64,000 nt of DNA from Gammaproteobacteria bacterium (GTDB taxonomy: Bacteria; Pseudomonadota; Gammaproteobacteria; Pseudomonadales; Halieaceae), in contig JANSYN010000007.1 in assembly GCA_024742415.1 (NCBI GenBank), positions 186,001 through 250,000 of the forward strand, read 5' to 3'. The position numbers and the translations under genes were made by a program. This document shows positions 8,689 to 17,318 of the stretch, in pieces. How positions within the stretch are numbered: the stretch's first letter is position 1; each line of letters opens with the position of its first letter. Below the pieces are notes generated by a model. That model saw nothing but the letters and a program-made list of their open reading frames with translations. It had not been told where the DNA came from and made no database searches.

Positions 8689-9912
8689 TCAGCTGGGACC
8701 GGTAGGGATATCCTTGAAGGCCATGCCCTTGTCTGCCCGTGGTTCCTGCGGCAGCCCCAGAACCTGTTCGGCGATGATATTGCGCATGACCTCGTCCGTG
8801 CCTCCGGCCAGGCGCACGCCCGGTGAGAACAGGACTGAATCCTGAAAGTGCGCCCGCTGTGGGCTGAACTGCGCCTCCTGGATGATGCCTGCCTGCCCGA
8901 ACAGCTGGCAGCAGAAATTGGCGATCTCCTGGTTCATTACCGCACCCACCAGTTTGCCCAGGGATGCCTCGGCGCCGGCGATGCCACCTTTGGCCACGGC
9001 GGTGATCATGCGCTTGTTGGCAGACTGCAGCCCGGCATACTGCGAGTACCAGGTGGCCAGGCGGTCCCGCACAATGGGGTCGTTGGCAACAGGCTCGCCG
9101 TTAAGCTCAAGGCTTCTGACCATATCCAGGAATTGCGGGAAACCCGTGGGCTGCACACCGCTGATGGCCAGTCGTTCACTCATCAACACGGTGAGCGCGC
9201 CGGTCCAGCCGCCGCCGACCTCGCCCAGGCGATAGTGGTCGGGCACGACGGCATCGTGGAAGAACACCTCGTTAAAGTGCTGGCCGCCGTCCATTTGCTT
9301 GATGGGGCGTACTTCGACGCCGGGCTGGCGCATGTCGATCATGAACAGGGTCAGGCCTTTGTACTTGGATACCGTGGGGTCGGTGCGCGTCAGAACCACG
9401 CCGAAATCCGAATAGAGGGCGCCGGATGTCCAGATTTTCTGTCCGTTGAGCTTCCAGTTGTCGCCGTCGCGTTCGGCGCGCGTGCGCAGCCCGGCAACGT
9501 CTGAGCCCGCGCTGGGCTCGCTGAACAACTGGCACCACACGTCTTCTGCGCTGGCCATGCGCGGCAGCAATTCGCGGCGCGTCTCCTCCGGGGCAAAGTG
9601 CATGATGGCCGGGCCGCAGTTGCCAATGCCAATCACAAACTGGGCATCGCGCGTTCGATAGTTCTGTACTTCCTGAGCCCACACGACGTCGTGCAGTGAC
9701 GTCAGCCCCGCACCGCCGTATTCCTTCGGCCAGGTCAGGCAGGCGAAGCCGGCATCGGCCTTTTTCTTGTACCAGGCCTTGCCCTCGAGGTGGGCCGCTT
9801 CGCCTTCCATGCCCATGTGCAGGTTGTCGGTGCGGCGCTCGGCATTGGCGTCAAGCCAGGCGCGGGCCTCCCTGCGAAAGGCCGCCAGTTCCGGGGTATC
9901 TTCAAAATCCAT
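8689..9912 (-). CDS. Acyl-CoA dehydrogenase, large-subunit type
   Basis: A 407-residue flavoenzyme of the acyl-CoA dehydrogenase family. It has the FAD/acyl-binding segments QLFSEPSAGSDVAGLRTRAERDGD and NGQKIWTSGAL and a C-terminal GGTDEVMRNIIAEQVLGLP, where flavin-contacting residues lie. The start ATG at 9912 is set by GAGGAG about 9 bases upstream; a longer frame to 9966 would run into the neighbouring gene. It follows a second, shorter dehydrogenase by 11 bp on the same strand. Such unequal pairs often form heteromeric FadE-type complexes acting on steroid or branched acyl side chains; that is inference here. Confidence 0.92.
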   Translation of the reverse strand: MDFEDTPELAAFRREARAWLDANAERRTDNLHMGMEGEAAHLEGKAWYKKKADAGFACLTWPKEYGGAGLTSLHDVVWAQEVQNYRTRDAQFVIGIGNCGPAIMHFAPEETRRELLPRMASAEDVWCQLFSEPSAGSDVAGLRTRAERDGDNWKLNGQKIWTSGALYSDFGVVLTRTDPTVSKYKGLTLFMIDMRQPGVEVRPIKQMDGGQHFNEVFFHDAVVPDHYRLGEVGGGWTGALTVLMSERLAISGVQPTGFPQFLDMVRSLELNGEPVANDPIVRDRLATWYSQYAGLQSANKRMITAVAKGGIAGAEASLGKLVGAVMNQEIANFCCQLFGQAGIIQEAQFSPQRAHFQDSVLFSPGVRLAGGTDEVMRNIIAEQVLGLPQEPRADKGMAFKDIPTGPS

Positions 9913-9923
9913 TGGGTTTCTCC

Positions 9924-11024
9924 TCAGGCCGCTTGCAGCAGTCGCGTTGCGACGTGTTGTTTCCACTGGTGCTGCGTGCCGATTGTGCTCGATAGCAACT
10001 GCGCCCTGCGGTAGTACAGATGGCAGTCAAATTCCCAGGTAAACCCCATGCCGCCGTGCGCCTGGATGTTTTCCTTACTGATGTAGTAGTACGCGTCGCC
10101 GGCGCTCACGCGCGCCGTGGCCGCCGCCAGTGGCAGGTCGGGTGCGTCACAAGCCAGCGCGCAGGCGCCGTAGTAGGCGTTGGCGCGGGCCAGTTCGAGG
10201 GCGACGAACATATCGGCAAACTTGTGTTTGATGGCCTGGAACGAGGCGACCGGCCGACCAAAGGCGTAGCGTTCCTTGGTGTAGGCGATGCCGCTTTCCA
10301 TGGCGGCCTCGCAGCCACCGAGTTGCTCGAACGCCAGCAGCACGGCTGCACGATCGAGCAGTTCGGCCAGCGCCGGGGCGCCCACGCTACCATTGCCCAG
10401 CGCCTGGGCGGTAGCGTTGTGCATTGTAATACTGGCATGGCCGCGCGAGGGGTCGAGCGTCTGCAGTGTCTGGCGGTGCACGCCGTCCTGCTGCAGGTCG
10501 ACCAGGTACAGGCACAGTTCGCCGTCTGTGTCGTTCGCAGTGACCAGCGCGAAGTGGGCGCTGCCTCCGTCAGGTACCGGCAACTTGGTGCCGTTGATAA
10601 CGTCGCCTGTCACGCTGGAGGCGACTGCGTCGGCTCCCAGGCCCTCACTGTGCGCCAGCGTGCCGATCAGCTCGCCCGCGGCCAGCCTGGGCAGGTAGTG
10701 TTCCTGCTGCGCCTGGCTGCCCCAGGTTTTTATGGCCTCACTGGCCAGGTAAACGCTCGAAGAAAACGGCACCGGTGCCAGGGCGCGCCCGAGTTCCTGC
10801 GCCACGACGCACAGTTCGAGGTAGCCCAGGCCAAGGCCACCGTGCGCCTCGGGCAGGGCCATTGCGGTCCAGCCCAGGTCGACGATCTTTTGCCACAGCG
10901 GCTCATGGTAGGCCACATCGGTATCCAGTACCGAGCGCACGACGTCCGCGCTGCATTCCTGGCTGAGGAAATTACGGGCCTGTTCGCGAATAAATAGCTG
11001 ATCTTCGGAAAACTCGAAATTCAT
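9924..11024 (-). CDS. Acyl-CoA dehydrogenase, small-subunit type
   Basis: A 366-residue acyl-CoA dehydrogenase homologue opening with MNFEFSEDQLFIREQARNFL and ending with the IQAHGGMGFTWEFDCHLYYRRA region that contacts FAD and substrate. Compared with the downstream partner it has a weaker central FAD-binding motif (SEGLGADAVASSVTGDVINGTK), as seen in the small subunits of alpha2-beta2 acyl-CoA dehydrogenases. The two genes are 11 bp apart and surely cotranscribed. A perfect -10 hexamer lies about 60 bases upstream. Confidence 0.9.
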   Translation of the reverse strand: MNFEFSEDQLFIREQARNFLSQECSADVVRSVLDTDVAYHEPLWQKIVDLGWTAMALPEAHGGLGLGYLELCVVAQELGRALAPVPFSSSVYLASEAIKTWGSQAQQEHYLPRLAAGELIGTLAHSEGLGADAVASSVTGDVINGTKLPVPDGGSAHFALVTANDTDGELCLYLVDLQQDGVHRQTLQTLDPSRGHASITMHNATAQALGNGSVGAPALAELLDRAAVLLAFEQLGGCEAAMESGIAYTKERYAFGRPVASFQAIKHKFADMFVALELARANAYYGACALACDAPDLPLAAATARVSAGDAYYYISKENIQAHGGMGFTWEFDCHLYYRRAQLLSSTIGTQHQWKQHVATRLLQAA

Positions 11025-11082
11025 GTTGCTCGCTCTTGGTCATTGGGGCAGCAGCCGGTGTCGGGCTGTAAGCGGGGTGGGC

Positions 11083-11088
11083 ATTATA
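11083..11088 (-). promoter_or_regulatory. Candidate -10 element of the acyl-CoA dehydrogenase pair
   Basis: Read on the minus strand this is a perfect TATAAT about 60 bases before the start of the small-subunit gene. No good -35 hexamer sits 16-18 bases further upstream; the nearest TTGACC is 22 bases away. Confidence 0.4.
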
Positions 11089-11112
11089 GAAAAAGGGTAG
11101 CGTGCACGGGGG

Positions 11113-12045
11113 TCAATAAGTTGGACTGATCGTCGAAACCTCCGCCATTGCCGGTGTCAGCAGATTGTCGCGCAAACGGCTGACATCCTGGTCTGTGAGG
11201 CCCAATCCCTCGCGCACGTAGTTGTCAAAGCTGCCCCAGTGCGCGTCGATCTCCTCGAAGGCGGCGGTCAGCCAGGCTTCCTCGACACCCATGAGCACCG
11301 CGAGCTTGTCAGCGGCTTCCTCGCCCTTGAACAGGCGCAGCATCATTAGCGTGGACTTCCTGGACTCCAGCGCAGGCGCCTGGCTGGCCAGGTAGTCACG
11401 CATGACGGTGGCCTGGTCGACCCCCAGGATGCGCAGCAAAACTGCCGCGGCAAAGCCGGTGCGATCTTTACCTGCCGAGCAGTGCCACAGTACAGGCGCG
11501 CCCTCTGCGGCAATGATTTCCTGCATGAAGAGGCTGAACTGCGGCGTGAATTCGGTCGCGAACTGGCGATTCCCGGCGATCATCGTGGCGTCGGGATCAA
11601 AGCCCTCGAAGTTGCCGGTCTCTACACGTTCGAAAATCTCGCTGACCAGCGTGGCGTTGCCCTCGTCCAGCGTGGGTATTTCCACGACCCTGAAGGGCAC
11701 CGGGTCGGGCAGGTGATTGGGTTCTTCTTCTTTTTCCTGAGTGGAGCGGAAGTCGATGAGCGTGCGTAGCTGCAGTGCCTGCAGTGCCTGCAGGTCTGAA
11801 GCGGTGGCATGCGCCAACGTGCCGGTGCGGTACAAAAGGCCCCATTTAACCTGCCTGCCGTCGGTGGTGGGATAACCTCCCAGGTCGCGAAAGTTGTCGA
11901 TGCCCTGGAAGTTGAGCAGGCGGTGTGCCTCGCGCTGCTGCGCAGGAATCTGCGCGGGAATGACGACCGGCGGAGGCGGAACAAACTGGATGATTGCAAT
12001 GGTGAGCAGCAGTGCGCCACCGGCCCAGGCTAACAGGCGTTTCAT
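11113..12045 (-). CDS. Membrane-anchored or secreted tyrosine/serine phosphatase (Y_phosphatase3-like)
   Basis: A 310-residue protein with an N-terminal hydrophobic segment (about residues 4-22) followed by proline-rich linker and a cysteine-phosphatase domain. The P-loop HCSAGKDRTG occupies residues 188-197 with the nucleophile Cys189 and Arg195. The motif FRDLGGYPTTDGRQVKWGLLYR is diagnostic of the PtpA/MptpB-like family that acts on phosphotyrosine and phosphoinositides. It probably works in the periplasm. The start ATG 12045 is chosen by the upstream AGGAAAGAG; the open frame continues further upstream, but that part lies in a divergent promoter region. Substrate unknown. Confidence 0.88.
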   Translation of the reverse strand: MKRLLAWAGGALLLTIAIIQFVPPPPVVIPAQIPAQQREAHRLLNFQGIDNFRDLGGYPTTDGRQVKWGLLYRTGTLAHATASDLQALQALQLRTLIDFRSTQEKEEEPNHLPDPVPFRVVEIPTLDEGNATLVSEIFERVETGNFEGFDPDATMIAGNRQFATEFTPQFSLFMQEIIAAEGAPVLWHCSAGKDRTGFAAAVLLRILGVDQATVMRDYLASQAPALESRKSTLMMLRLFKGEEAADKLAVLMGVEEAWLTAAFEEIDAHWGSFDNYVREGLGLTDQDVSRLRDNLLTPAMAEVSTISPTY

Positions 12046-12187
12046 GGTTTCTCTTTCCTCTCTTGTCTCCACAGCCGCGGTCAGTGGGTAGTCGCTGTGC
12101 GGCCTGTTTTGCGCACAATCCGGGCGGGCGTTTGTATCCAGCGTGCGCGTGTCGAACGGCGCAGGATAACACTTTCGCCGTGGGCGG

Positions 12188-12216
12188 GTGACAGGGGGCC
12201 TGCGATTGCTGATAAT
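12188..12216 (+). promoter_or_regulatory. Sigma70-type promoter of the solute-binding protein gene
   Basis: GTGACA at 12188-12193 and GATAAT at 12211-12216 each match the consensus at five of six positions and are separated by exactly 17 bases. The downstream ATG is at 12262. It is the best housekeeping-type promoter seen in the window. Confidence 0.6.
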
Positions 12217-12261
12217 CTGCTCCCTCCGGTTTAATCCACTGAGCACAGAAGGACACCTCCC

Positions 12262-13014
12262 ATGCTGAACAGGTTTTTCACCCTGGTGCTGGCGATAGCG
12301 CTTTGCAGCGCAGCCCAGGCCGAGCAGACGCTGCGTCTGATGGCCAACACCTCGCCACCCTATGCCGATAGCAAGCTCCCGGAACAGGGCCTGGCGCTGG
12401 AGTTGGTGAAGCATGTTTTTGCGCGTACGCCGTACCAGGCAGACATTGGCATTGAAAGCTGGTCGCGTTCCCTTGAAGGTGCGCAGATCGGTGTGTACGA
12501 CGGTCTTGCCGCCGTCTGGTATTCGCCAGAGCGAGAGCAGGACCTGTTGTTCAGTGAGCCCTACCTCAGCAGTGACCTGGTGATACTGAAGCGACGCGCA
12601 GACCAGCGCCGCTACACGAGGCTGGGCGAACTCGCAGGCAGCCGGCTCGGGGTGCGTGCAGACTATGCCTATGGGATAGACTTCTCGCAGGTGCCCGACC
12701 TGCAACTGGTGCAGGAAAACCACCTTATCCAGAATCTGCTGCGTCTGCAAAACGGTTCGGTGGATTTTGTGATTGGCGATCGCCGTACCGTGAACCAGCA
12801 GCTGCATGAGTTTCTCAAGGATCGCATCACCGATTTCTCGGTGACTGCCATCGAGCTCCCACGCGTGTCGCGCCATGTGGCTGTCAGTCGGTCCATGGCT
12901 AACGCAGAGCAGGTGATCAGCGCATTCAATGCCGCCCTGGCGCAGGCGCGTGAAGACGGCTCACACAAGGCCATCGTAAGGAAGTGGGACGAACGCTACC
13001 GCGGGCTCAACTAG
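12262..13014 (+). CDS. Periplasmic solute-binding protein, SBP_bac_3 type
   Basis: A 250-residue protein with a Sec signal peptide (MLNRFFTLVLAIALCSAAQA, cleavage likely after residue 20) and an extracellular solute-binding family 3 domain: LRLMANTSPPYAD near the N-terminus, LGELAGSRLGVRADYAYG at the domain hinge and the C-terminal IVRKWDERY. Such proteins usually deliver amino acids to an ABC transporter, but no permease or ATPase is adjacent. Stand-alone copies are common in marine gammaproteobacteria and may act as sensors. The ligand is unknown. AGAAGGA lies 12-18 bases before the ATG. Confidence 0.88.
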   Translation: MLNRFFTLVLAIALCSAAQAEQTLRLMANTSPPYADSKLPEQGLALELVKHVFARTPYQADIGIESWSRSLEGAQIGVYDGLAAVWYSPEREQDLLFSEPYLSSDLVILKRRADQRRYTRLGELAGSRLGVRADYAYGIDFSQVPDLQLVQENHLIQNLLRLQNGSVDFVIGDRRTVNQQLHEFLKDRITDFSVTAIELPRVSRHVAVSRSMANAEQVISAFNAALAQAREDGSHKAIVRKWDERYRGLN

Positions 13015-13102
13015 TCGCGCGGCGCCACAGCAGGCCAGCCCTGCAGGCGTGGTCTACACTGTTTTGCAAGTTGGTAAACTGGAATCTGAAGGAGTGAAAC
13101 CT

Positions 13103-14674
13103 ATGTTGCATCACTTTGTGTCTCGCGCGCGAGCAAGCGCCCTGCGAGGACTGGCAAGCACGGTACTGGCGGCCGCGGGCTTGCTGTGCTTGCCGCTGGT
13201 CCACGCGGCGGAAAAGCCCAATATCCTGGTGATCTGGGGTGATGATATCGGCTATTGGAATATCAGCCGCTATAGCCTGGGGATGATGGGCTACCCCACC
13301 CCCAATATTGACCGCATTGCCAATGAAGGCATGATCTTCACTGACTATTACGGTGAGCAAAGCTGTACTGCCGGTCGATCGGCGTTTATCACCGGGCAGC
13401 ACCCCGTTCGCACGGGCCTGACCAAAGTCGGTATTCCGGGTTCGCCCATTGGTATACAGCCGGAAGACCCCACCCTGGCGGCCATGCTCAAGCCGCACGG
13501 CTATGCCACTGGCCAATTCGGAAAAAACCACCTGGGGGATCGCGACGAGTTCCTGCCGACCAATCACGGCTTCGATGAGTTCTTTGGCAATCTCTACCAC
13601 CTCAATGCCGAAGAAGCGCCTGAAGATCCCGATTACCCCAAGAGCGCAAACTTTCGCAAGCAGTTTGGCCCGCGCGGTGTCATTCGCAGCTTTGCCGATG
13701 GACGTATCGAGGATAGCGGCCCACTCACCCGCAAGCGCATGGAAACCGTCGATGAAGAATTCCTGGCGGCTGCACTGAAATTCATGGATCAGGCCCATGC
13801 CGACGGCAAGCCTTTCTTTGTGTGGTTCAACTCAACCCGCATGCACTATTACACCCACGTCAAAGACAGTGTGCGCGGTATTTCCGGACAGGGGTTCTAT
13901 AACGACGGCATGGTTGAGCACGATGGGCATGTGGGTCAGCTCCTGAACAAGCTCGATGACCTGGGTGTTGCAGACAATACCATCGTCATTTATTCCACCG
14001 ACAACGGCCCGCACTATAACCAATGGCCCGATGCGGCGATCTCACCGTTTCGCGGCGAGAAAAACACCAACTGGGAGGGCGGCTTTCGTGTGCCGGCCAT
14101 GGTGCGCTGGCCAGGCACGGTAGCGCCCGGCCGCGTCAGTAATCAGGTCATGTCGCACCTGGACTGGGTGCCCACGCTCATGGCTGCCGTTGGCGAAGCC
14201 TCCATCGTTGCCGACCTGAAGAAGGGCAAGCAGATTGGCAGCAAGACCTTCAAGGTGCATCTGGACGGTTACAATTTCATGCCGTTCCTGGCGGGTCAGC
14301 AAGAGAATGCACCGCGCCGTGAGTTTTTCTACTTCAGCGACGATGGTCTGCTCACAGCAACGCGCATCGGCGACTGGAAGCTGGTGTTTGCCGAGCAGCG
14401 TGCCAACCGCTTTGATGTGTGGCGCGACCCCTTTGTACCGCTGCGCATACCGAAAATTTTTCATCTGCGGCGTGATCCTTTTGAGCGCGCCGATACCGAC
14501 TCCAACAGCTATAACCTGTGGTGGGATAAAAAAGTGGCATCCGTCGGGATGCTCGGTGTGAGCGCTGTCACACAGTTTGTGGGCAGCCTGCAGCAGTTTC
14601 CGCCGCGTCAGCGTCCGGGGTCGTTCAGTGTCGACCAGATAATGGAATTGATCTACAAGCCCCCCATGCCGTGA
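13103..14674 (+). CDS. Secreted sulfatase / arylsulfatase
   Basis: A 523-residue precursor with a signal peptide ending near VHAA (residue 36). The mature part begins with the sulfatase core PNILVIWGDDIG, where Asp47 and Asp48 bind calcium. The formylglycine motif is CTAGR at residues 88-92, a variant of CxPxR with Ala in place of Pro, in the context EQSCTAGRSAFITGQ; this variant is common in one arylsulfatase subgroup. STDNGPHYNQWPD supplies further metal ligands. Modification of Cys88 needs a formylglycine-generating enzyme, not present here. AAGGAG about 8 bases upstream sets the ATG at 13103. It probably desulfates an aromatic or steroid sulfate ester in the periplasm (inference). Confidence 0.92.
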   Translation: MLHHFVSRARASALRGLASTVLAAAGLLCLPLVHAAEKPNILVIWGDDIGYWNISRYSLGMMGYPTPNIDRIANEGMIFTDYYGEQSCTAGRSAFITGQHPVRTGLTKVGIPGSPIGIQPEDPTLAAMLKPHGYATGQFGKNHLGDRDEFLPTNHGFDEFFGNLYHLNAEEAPEDPDYPKSANFRKQFGPRGVIRSFADGRIEDSGPLTRKRMETVDEEFLAAALKFMDQAHADGKPFFVWFNSTRMHYYTHVKDSVRGISGQGFYNDGMVEHDGHVGQLLNKLDDLGVADNTIVIYSTDNGPHYNQWPDAAISPFRGEKNTNWEGGFRVPAMVRWPGTVAPGRVSNQVMSHLDWVPTLMAAVGEASIVADLKKGKQIGSKTFKVHLDGYNFMPFLAGQQENAPRREFFYFSDDGLLTATRIGDWKLVFAEQRANRFDVWRDPFVPLRIPKIFHLRRDPFERADTDSNSYNLWWDKKVASVGMLGVSAVTQFVGSLQQFPPRQRPGSFSVDQIMELIYKPPMP

Positions 14675-14713
14675 TGCATGGGCCCGGCGTATGCCGGCCT
14701 GGTGCTGGCGTAG

Positions 14714-15871
14714 ATGGCGCGCATGGTTGACGGGGTAACAGTCGACGCTGCTGCGCTTGGCGTTGATCACACCCAGTTGCAGCGCCTTGTACAGCGCGTG
14801 CAGCGTGCGCTCGATACCTCGCCGCTGCCCTCGGTGCAGTTTGCGCTCGCCAAGGATAATGCGCTGGTCCTGTTCGAAACGCTTGGCAACCAGACGAACG
14901 ACACGCGCTACCTGGTGTATTCCTGCACCAAGCCTCTGGTTGCTGCGGCTTGCTGGAAACTCATGGGTGAGGGCTTGCTGGACATCCACGCCACTGTCAG
15001 TCGTTATCTTCCCGTCTTTGGGGGTGGTGGTAAGGAACGGGTTACCGTGGAGCAGTTGTTGTGCCATAGCAGTGGCTTTCCCAATGCCACGCTCGGGCCC
15101 CCACATTGGTGGGACTCAACATCACGTCTGGCACAGATGGCGCACTGGGAACTCGAATGGACGCCGGGCACGCAAGTGGTGTACCACCCCCTCTCAGCCT
15201 GGTGGGTACTGGCCGAAATCATCTCTGCGGTCAGTGGCGTGGATTATCGCCGCTATATCCAGCAGGCCATCCTGCAGCCCTGCGGATTGCGCAAACTGCG
15301 CCTGGGCGTGCCCCGGGATGAGGGTGACGACATCGCTGCGGTAGCCTATGTTGGTGAGCCTCCTGATGCACAGGAACTGCGCGCGCTGTTTGGCCGTGAA
15401 GTGCAGTGGCCGGCCGACCAGGATGCGTTTTACCTGTCCTTCAATGAACCCGACGTGCGGGCATTGGGTCTGCCCGGTGGGGGTGCTGTCTCCACTGCCG
15501 CCGATATGGCCCTGTTTTACCAGGCACTGCTGCACAATGCGGACGAGATCTGGGAGCGAGCAACACTGGCGCAGGTGATCGGCAAAGTCTATTGCGATGT
15601 GCCAGACCCGCACAGCGGTGCGCCTGCGCATCGCGGGCTGGGTGTGGTGGTCGCCGGTGATGATCGTTTCAAAATCAATCGGGGTATGGGAGAGAAAGTC
15701 TCGGCCCAGGCGTTCGGGCACCAGGGTGTGGGCGGGCAGGTCGCCTGGGGAGACCCACAATCCGGCCTGTCATTTTGCCTGCTGACCAACGGGCTCGATG
15801 CCAACCTGTTGCGCTCGACGCGCCTGTGCACAGCGGCCAGTAACCTTGCCGCAAGTTGCCTGCTGGCCTGA
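14714..15871 (+). CDS. Serine hydrolase of the beta-lactamase / class C esterase family
   Basis: A 385-residue protein with the class C beta-lactamase/EstB fold. The catalytic SxxK motif is SCTK in YLVYSCTKPLVAA, and VTVEQLLCHSSGFP is the conserved following segment. The Tyr motif is YHPLSAWWV, and the C-terminal HQGVGGQVAWGDPQSGLSFCLLTN replaces KTG. No signal peptide is evident, so it is likely a cytoplasmic esterase or lactonase. It starts 40 bp after the sulfatase gene and may be cotranscribed with it. An alternative ATG is at 14723. Substrate unknown. Confidence 0.88.
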   Translation: MARMVDGVTVDAAALGVDHTQLQRLVQRVQRALDTSPLPSVQFALAKDNALVLFETLGNQTNDTRYLVYSCTKPLVAAACWKLMGEGLLDIHATVSRYLPVFGGGGKERVTVEQLLCHSSGFPNATLGPPHWWDSTSRLAQMAHWELEWTPGTQVVYHPLSAWWVLAEIISAVSGVDYRRYIQQAILQPCGLRKLRLGVPRDEGDDIAAVAYVGEPPDAQELRALFGREVQWPADQDAFYLSFNEPDVRALGLPGGGAVSTAADMALFYQALLHNADEIWERATLAQVIGKVYCDVPDPHSGAPAHRGLGVVVAGDDRFKINRGMGEKVSAQAFGHQGVGGQVAWGDPQSGLSFCLLTNGLDANLLRSTRLCTAASNLAASCLLA

Positions 15872-15981
15872 TGCGCCGCGCGGCCTGAGCGTCCTGCACT
15901 TGCCCTTGGCCGCGACCGTGGCGCTGCGCAGGCAGTGATCAGCTGACAAGTAATCACCAACCACTGACCACGCCGTAGCGC

Positions 15982-17202
15982 TTACAGGCTTCCCACCACC
16001 CCGGCAGCCAGCAGGCGCTCGATGTCCTGCTCAGAATAGCCCGCATCGACGAGGATTTCCCTGCTGTGCTCACCCAGGCGCGGTGGGTGCCGGCGCAACG
16101 AGGCGGGTGTGTCCGACAGGTGACCGGGATAGCGGATGTAGCGCATGGTGCCAATGTCCGGATGCTCGGCGTCAAACACCGTACGGTTGTGCTTTACCTG
16201 GGGGTCGTCGGCGAATTCACGCACGGTATTGACGCGTCCGAAGGGCACGCCATGCGCATCCAGCCTGGCCAGTACATCGTCCGTTGAGAAGCGGCTGATG
16301 ACGGCTTCGATCGCGTCCAGCCACGGTTTGAAGTTGCCGACGCGCTCGCCCAGCGTTGCCATGCCCGGTGTTGCCAGCAGTTCCTCGCATTCCAGCGCCT
16401 TGCACAGGCCCTGGAAGTGATTGTCCTGCAATGCCATGCCAACGATGTAGCCGTCGGTGGTCGCAAAGGTGCGCAACACTGCCAGCGGCGCCGGGTCCGG
16501 GAGATCACTGGGAATAAAGCTGTCAACGGGCATCATGTCGGGCAGCGAGTTTGCCGCCCAGGCATCGATCATGGGGACGTCCACACGCTGCCCCTTGCCG
16601 GTGCCGCCGGGGCGATCGCGCGCGTACAGTGCGGCAACCGCCACGCCCGCCGCGGTGATTGCCGTGGTTTTATCAACAATCGCCGACTGTATCAGCATGG
16701 GCTTTTCCCCAAAAGGCATGCCCTGGATGAAGCAGCCGCCCACCAACCCCTGCGCGATGGGGTCGTAGGCGGGCCGATTGGAGTAAGGTCCGCTGGGGCC
16801 AAAGCCGGTGATGGACAGGTAAATCAAGCGATCATTCACGGCGCGCAGTTCCTCGTAGCCAAAGCCGACGCGATCCGGTACGCCACCGCGGAAATTTTCC
16901 ACGACGATGTCTGCGGTCTCGGCAAGTTTTTTCACGACAGCGATGCCTTCTGCGCTTTTCAGATCCAGCGCGATACTGCGCTTGTTGCGATTGAGCTGCG
17001 CATAGAAGCCGGTGAGCCCGTCTTTCTGCGGCGGGGCCAGCCAGCGTGCAATTTCACCGTGGGTGGGCTCTATCTTGATGACCTCGGCGCCCAGGTCGCC
17101 CAGTTGCTGGCCACACAGGGGCCCCGTGATCATTGAAGTAATATCCAGAACACGAATGCCCTTGAGGGGGCCCTCGGCGGGTTCATTGAGCTTAACGTCC
17201 AT
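15982..17202 (-). CDS. Family III CoA transferase (CaiB/BaiF type)
   Basis: A 406-residue protein with the complete family III layout: LKGIRVLDITSMITGPLCGQQLGDLGAEVIKIE at the start (the Rossmann-like CoA site), NRNKRSIALDLKSAEG, and VENFRGGVPDRVGFGYEEL. The catalytic aspartate region is seen as AYDPIAQGLVGG. These enzymes move CoA between carboxylic acids without free CoA release. AlphaMethylacyl-CoA racemases share the fold, but the motif order and length fit a transferase better. It is single on the minus strand, convergent with the serine hydrolase gene. Confidence 0.91.
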   Translation of the reverse strand: MDVKLNEPAEGPLKGIRVLDITSMITGPLCGQQLGDLGAEVIKIEPTHGEIARWLAPPQKDGLTGFYAQLNRNKRSIALDLKSAEGIAVVKKLAETADIVVENFRGGVPDRVGFGYEELRAVNDRLIYLSITGFGPSGPYSNRPAYDPIAQGLVGGCFIQGMPFGEKPMLIQSAIVDKTTAITAAGVAVAALYARDRPGGTGKGQRVDVPMIDAWAANSLPDMMPVDSFIPSDLPDPAPLAVLRTFATTDGYIVGMALQDNHFQGLCKALECEELLATPGMATLGERVGNFKPWLDAIEAVISRFSTDDVLARLDAHGVPFGRVNTVREFADDPQVKHNRTVFDAEHPDIGTMRYIRYPGHLSDTPASLRRHPPRLGEHSREILVDAGYSEQDIERLLAAGVVGSL

Positions 17203-17318
17203 GCGTTCCTCCAGTGTGATTGCGGTTGCGTACGTGGGCGGGGTCGTGTTGCGGGTAAGGTGCGACGCGCAGCAGCGGTGGTTTGGATAAGGTCGTCGGT
17301 TCGTTAGTCATTGCTGCA

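Noticed and set aside
12046-12876. Long N-terminal extension of the phosphatase frame on the minus strand
   Set aside because: It runs antisense through the solute-binding protein gene and its promoter; the signal-anchor and a ribosome binding site mark the true start at 12045.
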